Positions 1-6,197 of a stretch of DNA of 6,258 nucleotides are shown piece by piece. The notes beneath the pieces are model-generated. The model had not been told where the DNA came from. It did no database searches and worked only from the letters and a program-made list of their open reading frames with translations. A program made the translations under genes and the position numbers. The DNA is from Rhodanobacteraceae bacterium. GTDB taxonomy: Bacteria > Pseudomonadota > Gammaproteobacteria > Xanthomonadales > Rhodanobacteraceae. The stretch is from NCBI GenBank assembly GCA_012270595.1, contig JAAXIA010000114.1:1-6258 (forward strand). Reading direction: 5' to 3'. Positions within the stretch are counted from its first letter, which is position 1. Each line of letters starts with the position of its first letter.

Positions 1-2
1 CT

Positions 3-47
3 GTAAAGAAGGTTGCCGGCAAGGCACCAGTAAAGAAGACTACATAG
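3..47 (+). CDS. C-terminal end of a lysine-rich protein (partial)
   Basis: The third frame is open from the window edge to a TAG at 45-47 and reads VKKVAGKAPVKKTT. The alternating Lys-Lys, Ala, Pro and Val pattern is typical of basic DNA-binding tails, such as histone H1-like proteins or the C-terminal extension of DNA topoisomerase I in this bacterial group. Only 14 residues are visible, so the parent protein cannot be named. The gene would converge on the minus-strand remnants to its right. No clear terminator hairpin follows: positions 48-138 contain nothing I can assign. A chance open frame is possible. Confidence 0.3.
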   Translation, partial: VKKVAGKAPVKKTT

Positions 48-138
48 AGAAATATCCAGGTAGCAGGCCAGTGAGTAAAAGGGATCGCCTACGTACGCCT
101 CACCCCGCATGTTCAGGGTGGGAAGGACTGGTGTGTGA

Positions 139-270
139 GCTGTCAAGACCCGCTTGATTTTTTAGTTTGTTTCGTGAAATCCCTGTCACCATGCCTTCCG
201 TTGCTTGTCGCAGTGTTTGGTGGTCTGGGGCGTGTTGTGGAATGCGGTCGTTGTAGAGCCTGGTAACACG
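139..270 (-). pseudogene. Remnant of integrase-type transposase C-terminus
   Basis: On the minus strand an open frame encodes RVTRLYNDRIPQHAPDHQT, followed by RQATEGMV and later KNQAGLDS. The pattern Tyr-Asn-x-x-Ile/Arg-Pro-Gln-x-Ala-x-x-x-x-Thr-Pro/Leu-x-x-Ala resembles the end of the DDE integrase core in IS3/IS481-type transposases, where YN..RPH.AL...TP is common. No catalytic acidic residues, start codon or full element are present, so at most this is a degraded tail. TGTCAAGACC at 141-150 might be an old element end, but I see no partner for it. The fragment lies just downstream of a broken cobalamin gene, which fits a history of insertion and deletion here. The call rests on a short recalled motif and is tentative. 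Confidence 0.35.
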
Positions 271-319
271 TGGGTTTGGCCGTCTGTCATGGCGAGCCAG
301 TCCGGCAGGTACACAGGTG

Positions 320-643
320 TCAGGACTTAGGTCTGGGGTGGTGCTCGTGCTTCCACGGCACCTCCTTGTGCCCACCGGCTATGGCGAGCACGCGACATGG
401 TACGAACAGTAGATCAGACAGGCGGTTAAGTTAACGTAGTGGTTGTGGTCCCAGCGCTTCAGTGTGTGCCAGTGCGACGACTTCGCGCTCAGCGCGCCGA
501 ATGCCGATGCTACTGTTGAGTTCATCCACCGTGCCATAGGCCCTTACGCGGAGAGCATCCTTTGGCACACGTGAACCATCGCCTAAACCGGTGCTGCTGT
601 CGTCGCCGCTGCGAGTGCAGATTCTGGAGAGACGATGCTCCAT
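320..643 (-). pseudogene. PduO-type ATP:cob(I)alamin adenosyltransferase, internally deleted and nonsense-mutated
   Basis: The family transfers the adenosyl group of ATP to cob(I)alamin in the cytoplasm, making adenosylcobalamin. Reading from ATG at 643, the first 47 or so residues match the family start: [15 protein letters not shown], then [12 protein letters not shown] (the ATP-binding N-terminus) and [13 protein letters not shown]. The frame then jumps directly to [11 protein letters not shown], which belongs near the family C-terminus. Roughly 80 central residues, including the DLF.LG core, are missing. A TAA at 431-433 follows LGPQPLR, where the family usually has Tyr. Beyond that stop the same frame continues with LNRLSDLLFV, the characteristic family C-terminus, to a TGA at 320-322. 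So there are two lesions, one internal deletion and one nonsense codon. The ATG lies 7 bp after the btuM stop, so the genes were probably co-transcribed and translationally coupled. No active enzyme is expected. Confidence 0.82.
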
Positions 644-650
644 CGCTGAG

Positions 651-1241
651 TTACTGTCTCACCGCATGCCTGGATGCAGGTGTGCCTGACAGGTGTGTTC
701 CGAGCAAGGCTCCGAGCAGGGCAAGGCTAACGTAGAGGACAGTAGTGCCAAGAAAGGGCAGGTACCAGTGCGTCAGGTTCATGAGCCAGACATAAAAGCT
801 GCGCGGTACTGACACCTGCTTGCCGATCCAGTAGAAACTACCGTTGGATACCAGGTAGCATGACGCTTCGCTTGTCAGCAGGGCGAAAATGGTTCGGCCC
901 AGTGTTGGCATATTGAGGCCAGTGGCATGCCTGGCCAGCCAGCAGCCACCCAGCCACAGTGCGCCATAAGCAACCACCAGAAATCCATAGGCGGGTGAGA
1001 TACAGGCATGATTCCATAAGCCTTGGGTATAGCGCGTGATGACCACGAGGTCAATCAGGCCTGCTTCCAGTATCAGTAAGGGAAAAGCCCAGCGTCGCCA
1101 GCTTTGCAGCCAGAAACCGCCAAGAAAGAAGACAGCCCACGATGCGTCAGGCAGCAGACAGAAACAATGGGTGCGGGTGAGTGCCATTAGCAACGCAAGG
1201 GCAATAAGAACACAGCTGCGCTGAGTGGACGATTGCAGCAT
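651..1241 (-). CDS. btuM: BtuM-like solitary cobalamin transporter (ECF S-component type)
   Basis: A 196-residue hydrophobic protein with about six membrane helices, near residues 9-26, 33-46, 52-72, 84-103, 116-136 and 163-184. The stretch [14 protein letters not shown] after helix 1 and NHACISPAY before helix 4 resemble BtuM proteins, predicted inner-membrane vitamin B12 importers related to ECF S-components. In the Thiobacillus denitrificans BtuM a Cys at position 80 ligates cobalt and supports decyanation. With the ATG start chosen here, the Cys of ACISPAY is also residue 80. That start is preferred over an upstream TTG at 1265 because CTCC at 1250-1253 (GGAG on the coding strand) sits 8 nt before it. 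The downstream neighbour is a broken B12 adenosyltransferase, which supports a cobalamin role. The frame is intact with no visible lesions. Family assignment is from recalled motifs, and transport itself is inferred. Confidence 0.75.
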   Translation of the reverse strand: MLQSSTQRSCVLIALALLMALTRTHCFCLLPDASWAVFFLGGFWLQSWRRWAFPLLILEAGLIDLVVITRYTQGLWNHACISPAYGFLVVAYGALWLGGCWLARHATGLNMPTLGRTIFALLTSEASCYLVSNGSFYWIGKQVSVPRSFYVWLMNLTHWYLPFLGTTVLYVSLALLGALLGTHLSGTPASRHAVRQ

Positions 1242-1486
1242 GACGTGAGCTCCGGACGAAAACAACTAGTTTTTCGGCCTCTTATGATAAATCAATTGTT
1301 ACCAGAGAAAATAACTGGCCAGAAAAAGGTGGAATATGAGTCCATTGAAGCGGAATTTCCTAAACCACTGTGTAGTGGTAGCGATCACCTGTTGAGATAC
1401 GCTCTTGTGGACCAGTTTGGCTTAGAAGCCTATGGTTGTGCTACCGTTGTTCTTGCGTAGGGCAACTCAATACCAGCGCGAGTATC
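1242..1486. promoter_or_regulatory. Divergent intergenic region between btuM and ubiH
   Basis: This 245 bp gap separates divergent btuM and ubiH and should hold promoters for both. The part near 1266-1320 is AT-rich. Two small dyads are visible: ACCACT/AGTGGT with a 4-nt loop at 1364-1379, and GGCTT-AG-AAGCC at 1419-1430. The second is too tight for a hairpin but could be a protein-binding palindrome. I found no convincing sigma-70 promoter pair and no B12-box signature of a cobalamin riboswitch on the btuM side. An open frame on the plus strand at 1233-1460 matches no family I recognise and is not annotated. Confidence 0.35.
1250..1253 (-). promoter_or_regulatory. Shine-Dalgarno of btuM
   Basis: GGAG on the minus strand lies 8 nt upstream of the ATG at 1241. 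It decides the start: the longer frame beginning with TTG at 1265 would place this site inside the coding region. Confidence 0.6.
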
Positions 1487-2722
1487 ATGAGCGTTATGCG
1501 TGTCAAACCAGCCTACGTTTCTGAGACCCCGGTGCTGATTGTCGGTGGTGGTTTGGTGGGTGCCAGTTTAGCAATTGCACTGGATAGCGCGGGCGTCGCT
1601 GTGACCCTGGTGGAGGCCGCCAAACCACGCGCAGGTGTGCAGCCCAGCTACGACGAGCGCAATCTTGCACTGGCCCGGGCGAGTGTTAACGGTCTGAAGG
1701 CCATTGGCGTATGGACGCACGTGGCGGACAGGGCGACCCCGATCCGATACATCCAAGTAACACGCGCCGGAGAATGGGGCAGCACGCGCATGAATGCAGT
1801 CAAACATGGAGTTGACGCGCTTGGCTGGATGCTTCCAGCACGTGAGTTAGGTGAAGCGCTGCTGCATCGCCTGTATGCCTGCACTCGGCTGACCCATCTG
1901 GCACCGGCCAGATTGGAGAGCCTGGAGCCAATTCAGGCGGCTTGGCGTGCGCGTATTTGCTGTGATCATGATGAAAAGTTTATCGATACGGCCCTACTGG
2001 TAGGAGCTGATGGTAGTGACTCTTGTGTGCGCACACAGCTTGGTATTGGGGTTGCTCGGATGGATTACAAACAAAGCCTGTTTGTGAGCACAGTCATGCC
2101 CGAACATGCGCACGCTTGTCGCGCGTTTGAACGCTTCACTGATGATGGTCCGGTCGCGTTGTTGCCTCTGGCTGAAGATCGCTGCGGTGTGGTTATCACT
2201 GTGCCCAGTGAACAGGTTGCGGCAGTGAGCGCGCTGGATGATGCCGATTTCATTGCCTTGGTGCAGCAACGTTTCGGTTGGAGCCTGGGTCGGTTGTGCC
2301 GTCCGGGACGACGTCACAGTTATACCATCAGTGGTGTCGCAGCGCAGAATCTTAATGCATCGCGTGGTGTACTGGTGGGCAATGCCGCGCAAACGGTGCA
2401 CCCTATCGGTGCGCAAGGTTTCAATCTTGGCCTGCGCGATGCCTTGACCTTGAGTGAAATGATAGTCAGCGCCGCCGACCCGGGTGATGCCGAGGTATTA
2501 GCGCATTACGCTGCACGTCGCGCGCATGATCGTCATGGCGTGATGGCGATGAGTCACGGTTTGGTGCGTCTGGCCTGCCTGAAACAGCCGGCGCTGGCAC
2601 CATGGCGTTCGCTGGCGTTATGGGCCTGTGATCGTGTGATGCCATTGCAGTCCCTGCTGGTGCGGCGCGGTATGGGGTTTCGCGGCGATTCGCCGCGTGC
2701 CATACTGGAACGTGAATCATGA
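1487..2722 (+). CDS. ubiH: UbiH, 2-octaprenyl-6-methoxyphenol hydroxylase
   Basis: FAD-dependent aromatic monooxygenase of aerobic ubiquinone synthesis (C1 ring hydroxylation), probably part of the cytoplasmic or membrane-edge Ubi complex. The 411-residue product is close to the usual 390-410. Visible motifs: the dinucleotide-binding GGGLVG at residues 20-25 with Glu at 43; DER at 56-58, the position of the family Asp-x-Arg; GADGSDS at 173-179; and VGNAAQTVHPIGAQGFN from about 297. The GNAAQ form of this last FAD motif, instead of GDAAH, is the UbiH hallmark seen in E. coli. ATG at 1487 is preferred over an in-frame TTG at 1436, because the Rossmann strand then begins at a normal distance; ATG at 1496 is also possible. 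The ribosome site is weak (GAG about 6 nt upstream). The stop overlaps the next gene by ATGA, implying translational coupling. pepP, a frequent upstream partner, is absent from the window. Confidence 0.93.
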   Translation: MSVMRVKPAYVSETPVLIVGGGLVGASLAIALDSAGVAVTLVEAAKPRAGVQPSYDERNLALARASVNGLKAIGVWTHVADRATPIRYIQVTRAGEWGSTRMNAVKHGVDALGWMLPARELGEALLHRLYACTRLTHLAPARLESLEPIQAAWRARICCDHDEKFIDTALLVGADGSDSCVRTQLGIGVARMDYKQSLFVSTVMPEHAHACRAFERFTDDGPVALLPLAEDRCGVVITVPSEQVAAVSALDDADFIALVQQRFGWSLGRLCRPGRRHSYTISGVAAQNLNASRGVLVGNAAQTVHPIGAQGFNLGLRDALTLSEMIVSAADPGDAEVLAHYAARRAHDRHGVMAMSHGLVRLACLKQPALAPWRSLALWACDRVMPLQSLLVRRGMGFRGDSPRAILERES

Positions 2723-3927
2723 ACAGGCCTGTTACATGTCGCCGATCGCCTGCATTGGACGTCGCTGTGGTCGGTGGTGGTGTCGTTGGGGCTGCTTCTG
2801 CGTTGGCGCTGGCCAGATCCGGTTTTTCCGTCACTTTGCTGGAAGCCACGCAGCCACCGCAATGGCATGGCGTTGATGCACTTGACTTGCGCGTGGTGGG
2901 CTTGGCTCCCTCGTCCGTTGCCCTGTTTGACTATCTTGGCGTCTGGTCGGTCATGCGCGCAGAACGCGTCTGTCCCTACCGGCATATGCGGGTGTGGGAT
3001 AGCCAAAGTGGTGCCACAATCACCTTCGATGCGGCAACGGAAGGTCGCGAACTGCTTGGCTACATTGCTGAAAACAGGTTGTTGCAATGGACGCTGTGGC
3101 AGGCGCTAGATGAGGCAGGTGTACAGCGCCGGTGCCCGGTTCGGGTACGGGGCTTCACGCTGCACGGGAACCGCGTGTTATTGAGATTGACTGATGACGA
3201 AAAGCTGGCAGCACGTTTGCTGGTAGGTGCCGATGGTGCTGCATCACCGCTGCGTGCTATGGCTGGTATCGCTACGCATGGTCGTGACTATGGGCAGCAA
3301 GCCGTTGTGGCGCATGTGAGCACCGAGCATTTCCATCAAGACACGGCCTGGCAACGCTTTTTGCCCACCGGCCCGCTGGCGTTCTTGCCGCTAGCCGATG
3401 GTCGCAGTTCGGTGGTGTGGTCATTGCCGAGAGATAATGCGCAGCGCATGCTGTCGCTGGACACAGCGACTTTCTGTAAGGCCTTGGGTTTGGCCAGTGA
3501 TTTTTGCCTCGGCACTATCAGAAGCACTACACAGCGTGCTGCTTTTCCACTCAAGCTGCAATTAGCCGAGCGTTATCAAACTGAGCGCTTCGTGTTGCTT
3601 GGTGATGCGGCACACGTAGTCCATCCACTGGCCGGGCAGGGAGTCAACATGGGGCTGCGCGATGTTCGCTGTTTGCACGACGTGCTGGTGACGGCGCGCG
3701 ATGCTGGTGGTGATTTTGCGGCGAGTCACATCCTGCGTCGCTACGCTCGCCGCCGACGCAGTGCCAATACCTTTGATGCCCATTTCTTTGATGGTTTGGT
3801 GCGACTGTATGCCTGGCATTCGCCAGTCCTTGTTGCGGCACGTGGGTTCGGTGTTCGCCTCTGTGATCGTCTGGAGCCGCTGAAACGGTGTATTATTGAG
3901 CATGCCGCTGGCTCACTCCTTACGTAG
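2719..3927 (+). CDS. visC: VisC/UbiI-like FAD-dependent ubiquinone biosynthesis hydroxylase
   Basis: A 402-residue flavin monooxygenase of the UbiH/UbiF/VisC/COQ6 family, most likely hydroxylating another ring position of the ubiquinone precursor. Motifs: VVGGGVVG around 17-24 for FAD binding, a Glu at 42 in LLEA, DLRVVGL at 56-62, ENRLLQ at 118-123 as is common in UbiF/UbiI/VisC members, GADGAAS at 170-176, and GDAAHVVHPLAGQGVNMG at 295-312. It carries the canonical GDAAH, unlike the upstream ubiH with GNAAQ, so the two are diverged paralogues rather than a recent duplication. Its ATG overlaps the ubiH stop by 4 bp, so co-transcription and coupled translation are expected. Whether it acts at C5 (UbiI-type) or C6 (UbiF-type) cannot be decided from motifs. 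A C5 role is favoured because related Xanthomonads are thought to use a Coq7-type enzyme for C6. The frame is intact. Confidence 0.9.
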   Translation: MNRPVTCRRSPALDVAVVGGGVVGAASALALARSGFSVTLLEATQPPQWHGVDALDLRVVGLAPSSVALFDYLGVWSVMRAERVCPYRHMRVWDSQSGATITFDAATEGRELLGYIAENRLLQWTLWQALDEAGVQRRCPVRVRGFTLHGNRVLLRLTDDEKLAARLLVGADGAASPLRAMAGIATHGRDYGQQAVVAHVSTEHFHQDTAWQRFLPTGPLAFLPLADGRSSVVWSLPRDNAQRMLSLDTATFCKALGLASDFCLGTIRSTTQRAAFPLKLQLAERYQTERFVLLGDAAHVVHPLAGQGVNMGLRDVRCLHDVLVTARDAGGDFAASHILRRYARRRRSANTFDAHFFDGLVRLYAWHSPVLVAARGFGVRLCDRLEPLKRCIIEHAAGSLLT

Positions 3928-3996
3928 TGGATGTACCGAACCGTTTGCGGGTGGTCTTGTGCCTGTTCTGGTGTGCCTCTGATCGAATCGTGATAG

Positions 3997-4652
3997 ATGT
4001 CTTCAAGTAATGAGTTGTTGGTTGCGGTGCTGTTTGGCTGGAGGCGTACCATCGCGCTGGCTCTTAGTCTTGTCTTTCATGTCGGTGGTTTGCACCAGCG
4101 GTGCCGCTGCCGTTGTACAAAGTGCGTGCAGGGCGGGTGTTGCAGCTTGACTTTCTTCAGCTGGCAAGGCCGCTACCGCACCCACCACCGCCAGAACAAC
4201 CGAAGCGGCCACCACTAAGGCGCATCAAGAAGGTGCTGACTTTGCCCGCACCACTGCCGTTGCCAATGCTGCTTAGGCAATCCAGAAAGCGTAAACGCGT
4301 AGCATCAGTGCCGGCCGTGGTCAAACAGCCTGAGTCCGTATTACCATCACCCGCCCTGAAGCCAGAGCAGGATGTTCATGTCAGTCCGGATTTAAGCTAT
4401 AACAGTCGGATCAAACCGCGTTACCCGCTTGAGGCCCGGCGTCGCCAGCATGAAGGTACGGTGGTATTGCTGGTGTGGGTGGGGACGGATGGTCTGGTTA
4501 AGGGTATCAAAGTGGAACAATCCAGCCGCTACCACGAGCTGGACCGCGCTGCTGTGGAAGCCGTGCGTCGCTGGCATTTCAATCCGGCAATCGGCCACGG
4601 TAAAAAGCTTGAGAGCCATGTACGGGTGCCGATTAGCTTTGCTCTCGAATAG
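3997..4652 (+). pseudogene. tonB: TonB energy transducer, split by a one-base frameshift
   Basis: TonB links the ExbB/ExbD proton motor in the inner membrane to outer-membrane receptors. From ATG 3997 (two stops, TGA TAG, lie immediately before it) the frame encodes FGWRRTIALALSLVFHVGG. This is a basic anchor entering a membrane helix with the TonB Ser-x-x-x-His motif (S24, H28). After 4089 the TonB sequence continues only in the -1 frame: APAVPLPLYK, then a proline-rich part with HPPPPEQPKRPP, a basic linker, and a TonB C-terminal domain (YP at 4422, SSRYHELDRAAVEAVRRWHF, VPISF) ending at 4652. One extra T in TTT at 4089-4091 would restore about 218 residues, a normal length. Without it, the first frame ends at 4218 with a meaningless tail. 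A GTG at 4101 could give only a soluble fragment lacking the anchor. Sequencing error or recoding are alternatives; no classical slippery heptamer is present. Confidence 0.82.
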
Positions 4653-4671
4653 GCGTGCTATCACGTAGACA

Positions 4672-4692
4672 TGCCATCATGGTGTAATGGCA
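4672..4692. repeat. Small inverted repeat between tonB and exbB
   Basis: TGCCAT at 4672-4677 and ATGGCA at 4687-4692 can pair around a 9-nt loop, in the 97 bp gap between tonB and exbB. No T-run follows, so it is not a convincing terminator. It may be an attenuating or processing hairpin, or chance. Confidence 0.25.
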
Positions 4693-4749
4693 CATCTGAT
4701 CGCACTCTGGTTGATTTATCTAACGTCTTGACCTGCCAAAGGTAGCCTT

Positions 4750-5496
4750 ATGTTTCTAAGTACAGCTTCTTCCGTCAGTGGGATCAGTTCCACCGCCGCC
4801 GCCATGCAGAAGATGAGTATTTCCGCGTTTCTTGGCCACGAAGATCTGCTTGGCTGGATCATGGTCATCACATTGTGCGTGATGTCCATATCTTCATGGT
4901 ATTTCATTATTGCTAACACAATGCGAAGTGCCATGGTGCGTAAAGCCGCAGACAAGGTGGTTAAGGATTTCTGGGCTAACGCTTCACCCCAGGAGGCTAT
5001 GCACATGCTGGAAGCGCAGCCGCAGAATGAACCCTTCTCCAAGATTGCGCTGGATGCGATTGCCGTTGCCGCACATCATCAGCAAGCTGGCGCGGATGGT
5101 AGTCGTCTTGCCCAGGCACTTTCACGTTCGGAGTTTATTGATCGTGCCTTGCGCCAGGCCGTCGATCGTGAGGGCCTGCGTCTGGAAGGTGGCATGACCT
5201 TGTTGGCCACAGTTGGTTCGGCAGCACCGTTCGTGGGGTTGCTCGGCACGGTATGGGGTATTTACCATGCACTGATTCGTATCTCTGCGTCAGGCAATGC
5301 TTCCATGGAAGCAGTGGCCGGTCCGGTGGGGGAGGCCCTTGTTATGACCGCATTCGGCCTGTTCGCTGCCATCCCCGCTGTGCTTGCCTACAATGCCCTT
5401 GGTCGCTCCAATCGCGTAATCTACGCCCGTTTTGACGAATTTGCGCATGATCTGCACGATTTCTTTGCAACCGGTGCGCGTGTCGAAAACAAGTGA
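4750..5496 (+). CDS. exbB: ExbB, TonB-system proton channel subunit
   Basis: ExbB forms the pentameric inner-membrane stator that, with ExbD, converts proton flow into TonB movement. The 248-residue protein has the expected three helices at about 34-55, 148-170 and 195-216, with a large cytoplasmic loop between the first two. VGLLGTVWGIYHA (162-174) and the helix 3 segment GEALVMTAFGLFAAIPAV are strongly family-like. Thr167, Glu195 and Thr200 correspond in motif and spacing to E. coli ExbB Thr148, Glu176 and Thr181, which line the channel. FDEFAHDLHDFF near the C-terminus is like Xanthomonas ExbB. ExbB is preferred over TolQ because tonB precedes and two exbD genes follow. AAAGG lies about 8 nt before the ATG. 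The stop overlaps the GTG of exbD1. The frame appears intact, though its local tonB is broken. Confidence 0.93.
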   Translation: MFLSTASSVSGISSTAAAMQKMSISAFLGHEDLLGWIMVITLCVMSISSWYFIIANTMRSAMVRKAADKVVKDFWANASPQEAMHMLEAQPQNEPFSKIALDAIAVAAHHQQAGADGSRLAQALSRSEFIDRALRQAVDREGLRLEGGMTLLATVGSAAPFVGLLGTVWGIYHALIRISASGNASMEAVAGPVGEALVMTAFGLFAAIPAVLAYNALGRSNRVIYARFDEFAHDLHDFFATGARVENK

Positions 5497-5930
5497 GCGT
5501 TGTTGGACCCATGATAATGAGAATTGAAGAAAAAGCCGGTGTGCTGTCAGATATAAATATCACGCCCCTGGTCGATGTGATGCTGGTGCTACTTATCATC
5601 TTTATGATTAGCGCGCCGCTTATGACACACACGGTGAAAGTCCGTTTGCCCAGCACCCAAAAAGTCATGTCAGACCGAACGAAGTACAGTCCACCGCTGG
5701 ATCTTGCTATCAAAGCCAATGGTAGCCTGTATTTGAATGATCGTCCGGTGAGCCATGCTGCACTGAAAGCCAGGCTTGGCATTTACGCGCACATGAGCCC
5801 GCAGCCAGAGTTGCAGGTGCGGGCCGATCATGCAACGAAATGGAAGGTGGTACGCACCATGCTGAGTGAAGCCAGGCATGTGGGCATGATTCGCGTCGGC
5901 TTCGTCACAACATCGGATGCCAGATCTTAG
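5493..5930 (+). CDS. exbD: ExbD1, TonB-system stator subunit
   Basis: ExbD is a single-span inner-membrane protein whose transmembrane Asp takes part in proton transfer. The N-terminal part DINITPLVDVMLVLLIIFMI carries that Asp (residue 28 from the GTG start; Asp25 in E. coli). A periplasmic domain of about 95 residues follows, including ADHATKWKVVRTML and ending GMIRVGFVTTSDARS, as in complete ExbD proteins. At 145 residues it is of normal length. The GTG at 5493 overlaps the exbB stop, implying coupling, but ATG at 5511 or 5517 is equally possible; GGA at 5505-5507 would serve 5517. The true start is therefore uncertain by up to 8 residues. Next comes a second, truncated exbD after 15 bp. 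Confidence 0.9.
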   Translation: MSVVGPMIMRIEEKAGVLSDINITPLVDVMLVLLIIFMISAPLMTHTVKVRLPSTQKVMSDRTKYSPPLDLAIKANGSLYLNDRPVSHAALKARLGIYAHMSPQPELQVRADHATKWKVVRTMLSEARHVGMIRVGFVTTSDARS

Positions 5931-5945
5931 GACCCAAATAAAACC

Positions 5946-6197
5946 ATGGCCATGTCTTCTTTCCGGGGCAAGGGTGTGATCGCCTATATCAACGTGACGC
6001 CGCTGGTCGATGTGCTGTTGGTGCTGCTGGTTATCTTTATGGTGACCGCACCGATGGTCAGCCAGAAAGTAAAAATGGACCTTCCACAAGCAAGCGCTGA
6101 ACTTCCGGTGCAGAGTAGTCCGCAGAAACCAATTCACCTCAAAATTGACCAAAACGGGCAAATCTACTGGAATGGTGTGCCGCTAGGGAATCTCTGA
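5946..6197 (+). pseudogene. exbD2: ExbD2, C-terminally truncated by a likely insertion sequence
   Basis: The 83-residue frame starts like a full ExbD: INVTPLVDVLLVLLVIFMV with the membrane Asp at residue 22, then KVKMDLPQAS and HLKIDQNGQIYWNGVPL. It ends abruptly with GNL and a stop at 6195-6197. ExbD proteins run to about 135-145 residues, so roughly the last 50-60, including most of the periplasmic fold, are gone. The last three codons appear to lie in or at the edge of an inserted element beginning near 6187. In Xanthomonas campestris exbD2 follows exbD1 in the same cluster; it is reported as dispensable for iron uptake but needed for the hypersensitive response on pepper. ATG 5946 is used; ATG 5952 is the alternative, and the AGGA at 5929-5932 is rather far. 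A short membrane peptide might still be made. Confidence 0.82.

Noticed and set aside
100..375. A 91-codon minus-strand protein gene
   Set aside because: The frame has low-complexity, unmatched ends and overlaps the C-terminal coding remnant of the adenosyltransferase. Only a short internal part resembles a transposase tail.
1233..1460. Plus-strand open frame of 75 codons between btuM and ubiH
   Set aside because: No recognisable family, overlap with the btuM start and the ubiH upstream region, and no ribosome site. It is most likely a chance frame in a promoter region.
1242..1486. Cobalamin riboswitch upstream of btuM
   Set aside because: I looked for the B12-box core (AGYCMGgAgaCCkGC type) on the minus strand and found no match. 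A covariance-model search would be decisive.
1436..1486. Longer ubiH beginning with TTG at 1436
   Set aside because: It would add 17 residues rich in Cys before the FAD-binding strand with no family counterpart. ATG at 1487 gives a normal N-terminus.
1994..3087. Long minus-strand open frames opposite ubiH and visC
   Set aside because: These are antisense shadows of strongly coding plus-strand genes, with no recognisable domains.
3928..3996. Fur box or iron-regulated promoter before tonB
   Set aside because: TGATCGAATCGTGAT has only loose resemblance to a Fur site, and no clear -35/-10 pair accompanies it.
4084..4098. Programmed -1 frameshift signal in tonB
   Set aside because: The site GGTGGTTTGCACC is not a classical X-XXY-YYZ slippery heptamer, and I see no strong downstream structure. 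A simple one-base deletion is the simpler reading.
4750..5930. TolQ-TolR instead of ExbB-ExbD
   Set aside because: A TonB gene precedes and a second ExbD follows, and the sequence style matches Xanthomonas ExbB/ExbD. Tol genes would normally be followed by tolA-tolB-pal.
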